Origin: Bombyx mori
Lineage: Eukaryota; Arthropoda; Insecta; Lepidoptera; Bombycidae
DNA: 64,000 bases
Assembly (NCBI RefSeq): GCF_030269925.1
Contig: NC_085122.1
Span: 14,340,501-14,404,500, forward strand
Direction: 5' to 3'
The notes below the pieces were generated by a model that worked only from the letters and a program-made list of their open reading frames with translations, did not search any database and had not been told where the DNA came from. A program made the position numbers and the translations under genes. The stretch's first letter is position 1, and every line of letters starts with the position of its first letter. Positions 20,640-31,766 of this stretch are shown here, one piece after another.

Positions 20640-21097
20640 CTATAAGTTTTTATTGTTCTCTTTGAGAAGTCTAGTATTTTCTTCCAATTTCATGGCGAAC
20701 GTCGAGTCTATATTTAAGATTACCGGATCCGAGGGTTGACAAGTGGTGTTTGTGACAATATTATCATTTGTGTCTGTTTTCTTTCTCAGTTCTTGGTCCA
20801 ATTCCTTTATTATTTTAAACATCCGTTCCAGAGACTCCGCTATGGCCATTTTAATCTCTGTTTTCAAATTCTTTGAGCGGCTAAGGTGAAATTTGACCCT
20901 ACTTAAACATGCCCTTGCCTCCGCTGCTCGATCCATACCATGTTCGGTTGGGAGAGTGTTGCAACTCAGTGGAGAGTCTTGCCGCAGCTTTGAGTTCCAG
21001 TTTGTGTGCTGTTGTTGGTGTGGGGCTTCTTGATGCACTCTTTTCCCTGGCCTGTGTTATAGGGGCCGATGTGCTTGCCGATTCCCACTTGCCAATA
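20640..21097 (-). pseudogene. LINE C ORF1 N-terminal fragment
   Basis: A minus-strand frame with AAEARACLSRVKFHLSRSKN and LKTEIKMAIAESLERMFKII, equivalent to the first 100 residues of LINE F ORF1. It is cut by the pogo-like element at 21098 and continues weakly beyond 21768. The rest of ORF1 and the endonuclease are deleted; 20461-20639 is AT-rich filler. Confidence 0.65.
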
Positions 21098-21767
21098 CAG
21101 TCAAACCTGGATAAGCGAGAGTTCGAGGGAGCACAATCTTATTCTCGCTTATAGAGGTTTCTCACTAACCCGAGTTTCCCCTTAATGTACCCTCTGAACT
21201 TCATTTCGCGATTTTCCGGATTCAAACGCATTAACTATTTTAAGTTTATCACTTAATGACAGTACTTTAATTTTCCGTTTTGACATGATGCAGAACAGAA
21301 CTTTCCTTCGCAATTGATTAACGATAAACTGAGTAAGTTCGACAAACAGGACGGTAAACAAGCACACGTGTCCATTCGAAAAGCATACGATAAAATAACA
21401 ACGTTATTTAGTTCCACGAAATAGAATATTCAATATTGACGAGAAAACAATACAAAAACAATGGTAGGAAGTTCCACCAAAGTTAAGAATGAGTCATAAA
21501 ATAGCAGATGTTCAATTTGTAATTTGTTTTTTCATTTGTTCCTCCTAAATAATATAAATAAATAAAGCTCGACTGTCGCTTATAGAGGTATAGTTAAGTA
21601 GCTGTCTCACTTATGGAGGTCCATGAGGGAAAAACGACTCCCTCTTACAGAGGTTTCTGTTTCTCGCTAATAGAGGTTTTGGGAGCTTAAAATGACGGGT
21701 CCTGGCTATTACTCTCACTTATAGAGTTTTCTCACTTATCCAGTTCTCACTTACCCAGGTTTGACTG
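21098..21767. mobile_element. pogo/Tigger-like non-autonomous DNA transposon
   Basis: A 670-bp element with terminal inverted repeats CAGTCAAACCTGGATAAGCG (left) and CAGTCAAACCTGGGTAAGTG (right, reverse complement), flanked by TA on both sides. Subterminal repeats of CTCACTTATAGAGG type line the right part. Minus-strand 21285-21182 encodes MSKRKIKVLSLSDKLKIVNA, a CENP-B/pogo N-terminal helix-turn-helix. The rest of the transposase is missing, so it would need a transposase in trans. Confidence 0.88.
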
Positions 21768-21820
21768 TACTCCTTCTCACACTCGAGTCCGCAGTAGGCT
21801 TCGGCAGCTCCTTGTCCCTA

Positions 21821-22519
21821 CTGGTTATTTTCTTTGGCGTCCTATGTCCAAACATTTGCAGGTGGTTCGTCAATATAAAAAATCAATAAAATAGTAATAA
21901 AATTTGTAAAAGTTGTAAAGACAATAAAACACTAAACACAAATAAAGATATACAGAGTCGGAATAAAAGAAAAATCCTGTATATTGGTCTTAAAATTGTA
22001 AAATATATAAATTGTATAGAGATAGTGGTCAATACAGACCGGTAGTCAATACACAAAAGCAGAAGGAACAATAATAAAGTGAGAGGCTACTATATGATAA
22101 TATAGTTATTGCCCAAAGTCAAGATTTACTGTTGCATCCGAGTACGTAGACCAATACGATTCAATAAATTAAAGTATAAACAAAGTACAGAGTGAAAACA
22201 ATAATATTTACATAGAAAGAACGCTAGTCATCATATCAAAGAACTCTCGTCACAATCGGCCCATGGGTTAAAAAGTTATAAACTGTTTTAGATTTCCAAT
22301 ATCCAATAAAATCGTAGAATCGGTAAATATAGGCCAAAATAGGTCGTGTTTGGGCTCTATGGATAGAGCTCTTTGCATAGAATAAGATTCTTTCTACAGA
22401 GTAGTCAAATAAGAACTCCTCGATTTTTAATTTGCAAAACAACAAAAATAAATTCTTAAATAAATATATAAATAAAAAATAAATAAAATTAAAAAATAAG
22501 ACCGTAATATTACCCACCG
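21821..22519. other. AT-rich spacer, nothing recognised
   Basis: About 700 bp dominated by A/T runs (for example 22440-22500). It has no coding potential, terminal repeats or recognisable transposon ends on either strand. Confidence 0.5.
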
Positions 22520-22982
22520 AACTAAAATACATCTGGTCCGCACCCCTGTCTTCTCCATCGCTCTATATAGTGCAGAGACGTGGACACTCAAAGCCGCAGA
22601 TAGGCAGAGAATCGACGCTTTTGAGATGTGGTGCTGGCGACGTATGCTACGAATACCATGGACGGCCCGCCGCACCAACATATCTATTCTCAGGCAGTTA
22701 AAAATAGAAAAGATTCAACGTCTATCCACAATCTGCCTACAAAGAATATTGCGGTATTTTGGTCATGTTGCACGTAGAGATACCAGCAATTTGGAACGCC
22801 TTATGGTGACCGGTAAAATAGAGAGAAAAAGGCCTAGGGGTAGAGGTCCCAAACGATGGTCGGACCAAATAGCGGAGGAACTGGGGATACCTATCAGCGA
22901 CGCACTCCACCGGGCTGCAGGGCGGGATCGATGGAGACAGTTGGTTGACGAAATCGGACGGAGTCACGATCCTCAGCAGTGA
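22520..22982 (+). pseudogene. RTE-like LINE ORF2 C-terminus
   Basis: An open plus-strand stretch to the stop at 22980-22982. Its blocks are LYSAETWTLKAADRQRIDAF, MWCWRRMLRIPWTARRTN, RYFGHVARRD and RPRGRGPKRWSDQI. This is the tail of RTE-like LINE proteins common in insects. RT and endonuclease are missing. Positions 22983-23177 after it are AT-rich with no feature. Confidence 0.8.
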
Positions 22983-23177
22983 GGAACCGATCGAAGAGAG
23001 AGAGAGAAATTAAGGACTAAAAATACAAAAAATGGCCAAACAATTGTAAACAAAGACTTACGTTACTATAACTTATTTACTTAATCTAATTATATTAAAT
23101 TATTTAAAAACTATGTGTCATCGATCGCTTTCTCGAGATACTTTTATTTTAAATTTTAGCGAAATTGAATCGGCTAT

Positions 23178-24460
23178 ACGAGGGCTGCCTAAAAGTACCG
23201 GGAATGGAATATTTCCACTGTTCCTGTCATATTAAAACCTTTTTAATTGAAAACTCTTTGGTTTTAAAAATCGAATACCATTTATTTATTTAAAAAAAGA
23301 TTCTCGGTATTGTCACGAGATTTTGTCAAACTTGTTTAGTCGTTGAGAAAATGGAATTGACTCGAGAAAATTCAAGAGCGATGATTTATTATGACTTTCG
23401 AAGTGGTTTAACACAAAAACGTTTGTTGACCGGATGATTTCTGCATTTGGTGATGAAGCCCCATCCAAAACCACAATTTATCGCTGGTTTGCTGAGTTTC
23501 AACGTGGACGTGTCAAGCTCACTGATGATCCCCGTCAAGTTGGTCCAAAAACTGCAGTCACCCAAGAAAACGTTGATGCTGTGCGGGAAGCTGATTGAGG
23601 AAGATCGACATGTGACATACCGCGAAATTCAGGCAACTTTAGACATTGGCATGAGTCAAATACAAATAATCTTGCATGAACAATTAGGTGTAAAAAAGTT
23701 GTTTTCCCGAAGGATACCGCATTCGCTCTGTGAAGAGCAAAAAGCGGCTCGCGTTACTTGGTGCGTCAGAACTCTCGAAAGATTCCACGCAGGATCCTCA
23801 AATGCTGTATACAACATTGTATCAGGTGACGAATCCTGGATATACGCGTACGAACCCGAAACAAAAAACCAGTCACGAGTTTGGGTGTTCGAAAGTCAAC
23901 AAAAATTGTTCGTTCACGGAGTGTTGCAAAAAAAAAATGGTGGCCACGTTTGTCTCCAAAACCGGCCATGTCACGACTATTCCTCTTGAGGGACAAATAA
24001 CGGTTAATGCAGAATGGTATGCTAGTATTTGTTTGCCACAGGTCGTTTCTGAACTCCGTAAAGAGAACTGCAACCGCCGCATCATCCTCCATCACGACAA
24101 TGCGAGTTCTCACACCGCGCACAGAACAAAAGAGTTTTTAGAGCAAGAAAACATAGAATTATTAGACCATCCGCCGTACAGCCCCGACCTAAGCCCTAAT
24201 GATTTCTATACTTTCCCTAAAATAAAGAATAAATTGCGTGGACAGAGATTTTCATCACCTGAAGAAGCTGTGGACGCCTACAAAACGGCCATTTTGGAGA
24301 CCCCAACTTCCGAATGGAATGGTTGCTTCAATGATTGGTTCCATCGTATGGAAAAATGTGTCAAATTTCGCGGAGAATACTTCGAAAAGCAATAAATACA
24401 TTATTAAATAGTAATGTTGTGTCACTTCGTTAATTCTCGAAATTTTCAGTGCCGCCTAGG
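23178..24460 (+). mobile_element. mariner-family DNA transposon, 3' end unclear
   Basis: It begins ACGAGGGCTGCCTAAAAGTA at about 23178, a typical mariner terminal repeat start, and includes a transposase pseudogene. I could not find a convincing matching repeat on the right; GTGCCGCCTAGG (24450-24461) is the nearest. BEL element 1 begins at 24472, just beyond. Non-autonomous now. Confidence 0.75.
23351..24395 (+). pseudogene. mariner transposase with D,D34D triad, frame-broken
   Basis: It starts MELTRENSRAMIYYDF at 23351. Blocks in order: PSKTTIYRWFAEFQRG (helix-turn-helix), VTQENVDAVRE, VTYREIQATLDIGMSQIQII, VSGDESWIYAY (first D), LHHDNASSHTA (second D) and YSPDLSPNDFY (third D). Exactly 34 residues separate the second and third Asp, the mariner signature. 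Frame changes near 23430, 23590 and 23910 make it a pseudogene; all three catalytic residues remain. The full length of about 345 codons fits the family. Confidence 0.88.
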
Positions 24461-24471
24461 TAACTCAATGA

Positions 24472-24657
24472 TGTTCGTCCTTCCGAGGGATGATTTTGAA
24501 AATAGCACTTGGATTAGAAAAAAATCATTTATTCAATAAAAAAATCAATAATCTACGGATACAGTGTCACTTATGACAAGGGTATCATGACAACTGATTT
24601 GCGTATTACAGCGCCCTCTAGTGACGGTTTTAGGAGTTAGAAAAAACAGGGTGAACA
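24472..24657 (-). repeat. BEL element 1, 3' LTR
   Basis: TGTTCGTCC...GGGTGAACA on the plus strand, 186 bp. The internal side carries the polypurine tract (TTCCGCCCACCA on plus, 24658-24669). Confidence 0.9.
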
Positions 24658-24706
24658 TTCCGCCCACCATGAACTACAAAAGTTCTTAGCCAACAATGAG
24701 GCCATC

Positions 24707-25900
24707 AAAGGGGATTGCCCACTCTCCATAGTGTGCTAGGCCCAAGATGGACATCAAATATTACTATAAAAATGTACTGATTCAAATTCTTAAATGTATT
24801 GGATATCTAAAAAATATATTGAAATTGACGCCACTATTATAAAAAATATAATAAAAATAAAAACTCGTTTTGAGGTTAATTTTCTATATAAATAAGTGTC
24901 GGATTGTGAGATACTTCAAGAACTTTTCTTTTCTTAATGTTTAAGATGTTCCTAATGTATTTTTATCCAATAGGGTATAAAAACACACACTTAATTCTTT
25001 AAATATCTATATTTTCTTCATCTTCATACACAATTAGTATCATCTAAAAATAGCAAAGGAGAGCATATACACGGTTTTAAATCTCGGTCAGGGTAAAACC
25101 ACAATTCAGACAATGTTTTTTAGTCTTAGTATGAAACGTTATTGATAAAAGTAAAATAAATCGAAGAAAAATCAAAACACATCCATTTTGTACGCAAGCA
25201 CAACACCACAAGCAGCAAGCGAAGTGTCAGTCAGTCAGATTAAATTCAGTGTTGTCAGTATAAAGAAAAATAATTACATGAAATTCATATATCGATTATT
25301 TTTTTAAATAACCGATAATTGATTTATATCTTAATCTTTTTTTTACGAGTACACATTATTTTTTATGTTTTTGTTTTTGTTGTACATATTTAAATAACAA
25401 TACTAGTAAAGTTTTTTTTATTGCTTAGATGGGTGGACGAGCTCACAGCCACCCTGGTGTTGCTAAGTGGTTACTCGAGCCCATAGACACCTACAACGTA
25501 AATGAGCCACCCACCTTGAGATAAAAGTTCTAAGGTCTCAAGTATACAAGTTACAAGTTAAAGTCCAATGGGTATGTCTTCGATGTTATTTTATGTGCAT
25601 AAAATCCATTAAAATCGATTGATTAATGATAATACTTAAAATGATTTATTTATATGTTTTATTTATATACTCAAAATATTTACTTCATACGTAAAAGGAT
25701 TTGAAGCTGGCAATATTTTTCCCGCAAAAATAAAAATCTTTGTTTTTTCAATAGTTACTTTTTTTAAACTACTTATTGTAAACTATAGTGGCGCTTATTT
25801 GCAAGAAAGTAAATGCATGTTTATTTATGACAAAATTAATGCACTAAGTATTTTTTCTATAATCTATTGTCCGCTTTGGGCCTAAAATGGGCCATCCCCT
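24707..25900. mobile_element. Unclassified TIR element, copy 1 of a tandem pair
   Basis: It begins AAAGGGGATTGCCCAC (24707) and ends with the inverted form near 25900 (reverse complement AAAGGGGATGGCCCATT). It is about 1.19 kb, AT-rich and noncoding. It contains a minus-strand Bm1 3' fragment (about 25410-25555). Copy 2 follows directly in the same orientation. The superfamily is unknown to me and no clear target duplication was found. Confidence 0.7.
25410..25555 (-). mobile_element. Bm1 SINE 3' fragment inside TIR element copy 1
   Basis: ATTGCTTAGATGGGTGGACG, GTGGTTACTCGAGCCCATAG and the CCACCTTGAGAT words match the complement of the Bm1 3' end at 61440-61535. It is preceded by a T run, that is, the poly(A) of a minus-strand copy. 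The tRNA-like head is missing. Confidence 0.75.
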
Positions 25901-27084
25901 TTGGGGATTGCCCACTCTCCATAGTGTGTTAGGCCCAAGATGGACATCAAATATTACGATAAAAATGTACTGATTCAAATTCTTAAATGTATTGGATATC
26001 TAAAAAATATATTGAAATTGACGCCACTATTATAAAAAATATAATAAAAATAAAAACTCGTTTTGAGGTTAATTTTCTATATAAATAAGTGTCGGATTGT
26101 GAGATACTTCAAGAACTTTTCTTTTCTTAATGTTTAAGATGTTCCTAATGTATTTTTATCCAATAGGGTATAAAAACACACTTAATTCTTTAAATATCTA
26201 TATTTTCTTCATCTTCATACACAATTAGTATCATCTAAAAATAGCAAAGGAGAGCATATACACGGTTTTAAATCTCGGTCAGGGTAAAACCACAATTCAC
26301 ACAATGTTTTTTAGTCGTAGTATGAAACGTTATTGATAAAAGTAAAATAAATCGAAGAAAAATCAAAACACATCCATTTTGTACGCAAGCACAACACCAC
26401 AAGCAGCAAGCGAAGTGTCAGTCAGTCAGATTAAATTCAGGGTTGTCAGTATAAAGAAAAATAATTACATGAAATTCATATATCGATTATTTTTTTAAAT
26501 AACCGATAATTGATTTATATCTTAATCTTTTTTTTACGAGTACACATTATTTTTTATGTTTTTGTTTTTGTTGTACATATTTAAATAACAATACTAGTAA
26601 AGTTTTTTTTATTGCTTAGATGGGTGGACGAGCTCACAGCCATCCTGGTGTTGCTAAGTGGTTACTCGAGCCCACATACATCTACAACGTAAATGCGCCA
26701 CCCACCTTGAGATATAAGTTCTAAGGTCTCAAGTATAGTTACAAGTTAAAGTCCAATGGGTATGTCTTCGATGTTCCATTAAAATCCATTAAAATCGATT
26801 GATTAATGATAATACTTAAAATGATTTATTTATATGTTTTATTTATATACTAAAAATATTTACTTCATACGTAAAAGGTTTTGAAGCTGGCAATATTTTT
26901 CCCGCAAAAATAAAAGTCCTTGCTTTTTCAATAGAGTTACTTTTTTTAAGCTACTTATTGTAAACTGTAGTGGCGCTTATTTGCAAGAAAGTAAATGCAT
27001 ATTTATTTATGACAAAATTAATGCACTAAGTATTTTTTCTATAATCTATTGTCTGCTTTGGGCCTAAAATGGGCCATCCCCTTT
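25901..27084. mobile_element. Unclassified TIR element, copy 2 of a tandem pair
   Basis: It repeats copy 1 over its whole length with only scattered substitutions and a few short indels (for example a shortened CA run near 26175). It includes the same Bm1 fragment at about 26605-26740. Because both copies carry the Bm1 piece, the pair arose by duplication after the Bm1 insertion rather than by two separate transpositions. Confidence 0.8.
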
Positions 27085-27342
27085 TACATGTACAATTAAC
27101 ATCTCCATGAAACCCTAACATTTTAACCTAATAGTAATCAATAAAGAACTGCTCAACATGAACTAAATATAAACTATCACATTAAAGAAACCATAATAAC
27201 GACAAAGTTCAGTCAAGGGTTGCTTTTAAACAGTTCGTACTTACTTACAACTAAACAATAACAAAATACTTAATAGCTGATGCATCCAAAGATAAGTTAC
27301 ATACATTGCATGAAATATCTACAATTATTCAGGTAAGTAATG
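27085..27342 (-). other. BEL element 1 noncoding 3' region
   Basis: AT-rich sequence between integrase and the TIR element dimer. No open frame or repeat was seen; by position it is the stretch before the 3' LTR. Confidence 0.5.
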
Positions 27343-28352
27343 TTAAGAAGCGATAGTCAAAATGCAAAGTTTGGAGACTGGTCTTACAAATTTAGATTTC
27401 TTATATTTGACAGTAATCACCCTTGTGACATTGTCTGGACCAGTGTGCTTCTCCTCTATCAAACCGAATAACCATTTTGAAGGAGGGAGACCATCTTCCT
27501 TAACAAGAACAACGTCACCTATTTGGGGTTCTGGTGTAGTTTTAGTCCACTTATATCTCTGATTTAGAGTCGTGAGGTACTCGGCAGACCACTTACGCCA
27601 GAACTGTTGAGTCATTTTTTGTATTAACTGCCACCTATGCAATGGACTTACCTTGGCTTCTTCGTAATGCCGATCAGGGGCTGTCACCAACGCTTCACCT
27701 ATAAGGAAATGGCCAGGCGTGAGAGGGGCCGCGTCCTCATGGCATGATGGCAACCTATATAAGGGCCTGGAATTTAAACATGCTTCGACCTGTGTTAAAA
27801 CCGTTGTTAGCTCCTCGAATGTTAACATTGTGCCGTCTAAAATCCGTTTTAGATGGTATTTGGTCGATTTTACCCCCGCCTCCCACAGCCCGCCGAAGTT
27901 TGGGGCGTGGGGGGTATGAAGTGCCACTCGGTGTTAGTGAGAGCAAGTGTTTCTGCTATTTCACTCATGATTCCTGATTTCTGTTCCTGGAATAGAACGC
28001 GCAACTCTTTAGAGGCCCCAACAAAATTTGTGCCGTTGTCGCTCCACACTTCACTACAGTGGCCACGACGTGAAGTGAACCAACGAAACGCTGCCAAAAA
28101 TGCGTCTGTACTAAGAGAGCTCACAGCTTCGAGGTGAATGCAACGCGTGACCATACAAACGAATAACGCGATATATCCTTTGTAGGAACGACAACCTCTG
28201 CCCTTAGACAACCTGATGTTAATAGGACCGGCGTAGTCGACGCCGCTTCGATAGAATGGTCGAGCAATAGTAACTCTGGAGCTTGGCAGCTCTCCCATGA
28301 AGGGATGTGAATTTTCGGTCTTATAACGCAAAAATCTAACGCATTTATTAAT
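27343..28352 (-). pseudogene. BEL element 1 integrase core and C-terminus
   Basis: From 28352 leftwards: KCVRFLRYKTENSHP, FYRSGVDYAGPINIR (first catalytic D), VWSDNGTNFVGASKEL (second D), [20 protein letters not shown] (E) and then LNSRPLYRLP, LTPGHFLIGEAL, PQIGDVVLVKEDGLPP. This is the typical BEL/Pao integrase with its chromodomain-like end. One frameshift near 27915 divides it into two open parts. The triad residues are all present. Confidence 0.88.
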
Positions 28353-28358
28353 ATGTTG

Positions 28359-28669
28359 TTGTATGTATGTGTATGTATGTATTAATATGTAGGTTCTATA
28401 CTCTTCGCATATACGAGTGTTACTGTGTTACTTATAACATTTGCTATGTGTATGTGCTATAATTGTCATGTTGTATTTGTTATTTTAGTTATGTTTTATT
28501 TGTTCTACACACACTTATCACTTTTTATTATTATTCTCATTATCCTCTCACAGGTCTGCTGGAAGAGATTTCTCAAAGAAATAAGCAGTGCCTTTGTACA
28601 TAATTTTCCTATTACGCTGTACTGTGTCTTGTTTTCTGTGTGTACATAAATAAATAAATAAAAAATAAA
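28359..28669 (+). mobile_element. LINE or SINE 3' tail, 311 bp, nested in BEL integrase
   Basis: It is flanked by the 6-bp target duplication ATGTTG (28353-28358 and 28670-28675). Removing it restores the integrase frame (YFIKNQH / INKCVRFL). It ends in an A-rich tract AAATAAATAAATAAAAAATA. The GGTCTGCTGGAAGAGATTTC block resembles 3' ends of widespread insect CR1-like LINEs, from memory. It has no coding capacity. Confidence 0.85.
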
Positions 28670-28675
28670 ATGTTG

Positions 28676-28803
28676 ATTTTTGATAAAATACTTCGACTTT
28701 AGGTACGTTAGAACTAACTGATGACCACCGTGTAAAGTTTTTTCGTGGGCATCCTGAACTACCAATTTGGATAAATGATGATCTTGCGGTACAATAATTG
28801 GAT
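28676..28803 (-). pseudogene. BEL element 1 integrase zinc-binding domain
   Basis: The minus strand reads HPIIVPQDHHLSKLVVQDAH and EKTLHGGHQLVLTYLKSKYF, the H-x-H part of the BEL/Pao integrase HHCC domain. The CxxC part lies beyond the nested tail at 28359-28669. The composite insertion starts on the other side at about 28804. Confidence 0.85.
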
Positions 28804-29640
28804 GTTAAACATTATAGTTTATTTATTTATTTATTTATTACAAAAACATATGACGGCGTTAACAATATTTCTAATAAACATCACGTGCAACAGGCGTGAC
28901 TCACACAAGCCGGGTGCGCCGGCCGTGTCGTTCCACTCGTGCAACAGAAGTGACTCATAAGCCAGCTGCGCCGGCTAGTATAAAAAGGCGGTGCGTGCCT
29001 TGCGAGAAAACATTCGTTGGACTGCGCTTGCCTGGTGCACTTACTATATCGTTGTTACGTTGTGTGATTCAGTGACTGTTGTACGTACTGGTTAAAGTTG
29101 GACAAGTGTTAAAGTGAATTGTCAAGTTAACATATTGTTGATTAAATCAGGAATCAAAGGTGACTTCGTTTTACTTGGTGTTCAACAAAATAATGTCTAC
29201 CCTCAAGCTTACATCAGAAGTGAGATCAGGACTCTACTCTCACTGGCGTGACGTATTTGAACATGTTCGAAGTATAGCAAAAAAAAAAAAACATAGTAAT
29301 TTATTCAATGGTAAGCGGTTTCATGAACAAGTCACTCTTTGATCTGAAAGTAACTCGAACCAATCATGGCAAGAGCAGTTAGGGGATATTCAACTCGCCC
29401 TTAATAGTACACGTTGTCGAGTAACAGGGTTTACACATACAATTTTAATCATAATAACAAATATTGAAACGATGTTATCTGCTGTAGTCATAGACTGTGT
29501 TGCAGATAACAACGCCAACCCCTACACACAACGAACAATAACATATAAATTTAAATATTTCATAAACACATTATAATAATTAATTTTGGATACAATTATC
29601 AAATTAATACAATATTATTTCAAAATCTAGAAGTACAATT
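28804..29640 (+). mobile_element. Deleted LTR-element fragment (LTR-like end, short Gag start, integrase scrap)
   Basis: After a (TTTA)n stretch (28818-28842) comes a GC-richer block with a TATA-like TATAAAAAGG at 28979. A leader follows, then a short frame from 29192 (MSTLKLTSEVRSGLYSHWRD) ending in an A-run frame break. Next is SWQEQLGDIQLALNSTRCRV (about 29363-29425), which resembles a gypsy integrase segment. The parts fit a mostly deleted LTR element, but I found no second LTR. Positions 29430-29640 hold nothing clear. Confidence 0.5.
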
Positions 29641-29681
29641 AGTGTGTGTGTGTGTATGTGTGTGTGTGTGTGTGTGTGTAT
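29640..29681. repeat. (GT)n microsatellite
   Basis: About 40 bp of GT repeats with two TAT interruptions, at the border between the LTR fragment and the LINE fragment to its right. Confidence 0.9.
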
Positions 29682-29753
29682 GGCTGAGTTTATGTGTAGA
29701 TGCGTGGTAATATATAAATTGCTCATTACCAAAAATGTGTAAAAATGTGTAAT

Positions 29754-30560
29754 CTACTCCAGTAATTCTTCTATATCTTCGTATGCAAGGGAGAAAAGCC
29801 ATCTATCAATGATAATTTTAACTTCTTTAGAAATAAGTGGGTAAATATTTAGTAATTTATTTATCTTGTTGTACAAAATAGAGCTTAAATACCTATAGTG
29901 AGACCTGACTACATTATAATTGGCTACATACATTTTGCACACTCTGCCGTGACGACGAGTTTGCGAACAGATATTAGGGTCAAAAACGAGTTCCAAATGT
30001 TTACGTAACAATGTGCTCCTAATAAAAGATTGTCTAACTCGAGGCACTTTGCAGATATCATACAATTCCTCCGTTGGAAACCTTATCGGTTTTTTAGATA
30101 TTACTTTAAGCACGGCTCTCTGTGCTCTTTCCAATCTAAGTAATAATCCTTTCTTACAGCCTCCCCAGACGACAATGCAATAGGTTATGACAGAGTGTGC
30201 CAAAGCATAATAAACCATTTTCAGTATGTGGAGATCGCTTGATGTTCTTAGCTTCCGAAAGACAAAGATAAGCTTTGGTACTTTTCCAACCAAATCATTT
30301 ATATGCTCTTGCCAAGATAGGGTGCCGTCAATTTTTAGACCAAGATATTTTACAGCATTAGTGCGTGAAATTTTTGGACAAAGATCATGTGTGTTCGTTT
30401 CTGAATGGCATTGATGAACAGTCAAGGAAAAGGAAAGCGGTGGCTGCGATACATTCCTCGGAGAGAAGGTAACAAATCTTGTTTTTTCCATATTAAGGGT
30501 CAACAAGTTAGTTTTAAGCCAATCAAATACTGTCTCTAGCTTGGCTTTGTTGGATGCGAC
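29754..30560 (-). pseudogene. CR1/Jockey-group LINE: RT thumb and ORF2 C-terminus
   Basis: Minus strand: VFDWLKTNLLTLNMEKTRFV, NAVKYLGLKIDGTLSWQEHI (RT thumb), YYALAHSVITYCIVVWGGCK and LLRLERAQRAVLKVI. These are standard downstream RT blocks of CR1/Jockey-group LINEs. The catalytic palm is missing upstream, where BEL sequence begins again at about 30561 (KDGILRVRG). It is a 5'-truncated insert in BEL element 1. Confidence 0.8.
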
Positions 30561-30564
30561 CCCG

Positions 30565-31766
30565 AACTCTTAAAATTCCATCTTTACTTAAGGGCTTAAA
30601 TTGCTCTTGCGTTTGACTGAATTAGTTTTATTTATTTGCTCAATATCTTTAGAAAAGGCCTGAGTCTGACAAACCTTAATTCCTATCTTTAATGCATGAT
30701 CTAATTCGGAAGTCGTCAAGTAAGAAGGATATCGCTTTGACCTTAATTTATTAATAAATCGAATGCAAAACGCGACCACTCTAACCGTTTTTGATAAAGA
30801 TGAATACTTCGTCCATGTCTGGAGATCTGACCTAGCTACTTCGGAAATAGTTAGGTGATGAGACTTCAACGGCTTGGCTTCTAAATCAGTCGATATGTTT
30901 ACCGTTGGCGATACATACGTGGATTCTCTTAAAAACGCAGGGCCATGGAACCAGAGTTCACAGTGGATAAATTCTTGTGGAGCCAGCCCTCGGGATGCAC
31001 AGTCGGCTGGATTCTGGCATGACCCCACATGCGACCATTGGTCGTTGTTTAAAACTGTCAAGATTTCAGTCACTCGATTTGCGACGAAGGTCTTCCATCG
31101 ATTTGGCTGTCCCTTCAGCCAAGCCAGAGCGATGGTGGAGTCAGTCCAAGCGTGTATCTGTGATGCAGGAATAGGCAGAATGCCCGAGACCTCAGACAAG
31201 AGCCTTGCAACCAACACTGCTCCGCAAAGCTCCAGGCGAGGAATGGATATTTGCTTGATAGGAGATACCTTAGTACGAGCCGCAATTAGACTTACCCTAA
31301 CGTTGCCATAATGATCAGTCGCGCGAAGGTAGACTACCGCTGAGTATGCGTCATTGGATGCGTCGGAAAACCCGTGCAGCTCAAGGTAAGTTGTATCCTT
31401 ACTCTTATTGACCCACCTGGGCACCGTGACTTGGTTGAGAGCAGGTAAGTTGTCGCGAAATGAAATCCACTCATCCAGCAGGTTCGACGTAACTTCCTGA
31501 TCCCAAGAAAGACCTGACAGCCATAGTTTCTGCATGTATATTTTTGCCTGTATTATTAAAGGTGCAATCCACCCTAAAGGGTCAAATAAGCGTGATATAT
31601 CGGACAAAATTACCCGTTTGGTGATTGGCAGCTTCTGGGGAGGTAAGTTCACAGTATATTTGAAGGAATTAGATTGAATATTCCAGTTGAGTTCTAAAAT
31701 CTTAACAGTATCTCTTCTTTGGTTTGGTTCTAAAAACTTGAGTGCTCGATATCTTGATTCCAGGAA
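30565..31766 (-). pseudogene. BEL element 1 end of RT and RNase H
   Basis: The minus frame runs from the deletion junction (RRDTVKILELNWNI) through RVILSDISRLFDPLGWIAPL, YLELHGFSDASNDAYSAVVY (RNase H Asp), IPRLELCGAVLVARLL (Glu) and IHAWTDSTIALAWLKG (Asp). It ends with ADCASRGLAPQEFI. A frameshift near 30595 precedes the rejoined KPLSKDGILRVRG. RNase H looks intact; the RT core with YxDD is absent. It is read through from Gag apart from one stop codon at 31764-31766. Confidence 0.85.

Larger units (their letters stand above)
14710..21820 (-). mobile_element. LINE C: decayed minus-strand LINE hosting two nested elements
   Basis: Outside the nested 412-like gypsy (15188-19462) and pogo-like element (21098-21767), the minus strand reads ORF1 N-terminus (about 21820-20640), RT thumb (20344-20069), RNase H (19907-19467) and ORF2 C-terminus (15187-14876). 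This is the order of LINE F with internal deletions: the rest of ORF1, the endonuclease and the RT palm are missing, as is some RNase H sequence. The ORF1 part (AAEARACLSRVKFHLSRSKN) aligns with LINE F ORF1 (AAEAAACLNKAKAHLRASRN). It is a dead, much deleted copy. Confidence 0.75.

Noticed and set aside
23447..24395. Two overlapping mariner frames as possibly separate genes
   Set aside because: They are consecutive pieces of one transposase separated by frameshifts; the catalytic D residues are split between them.
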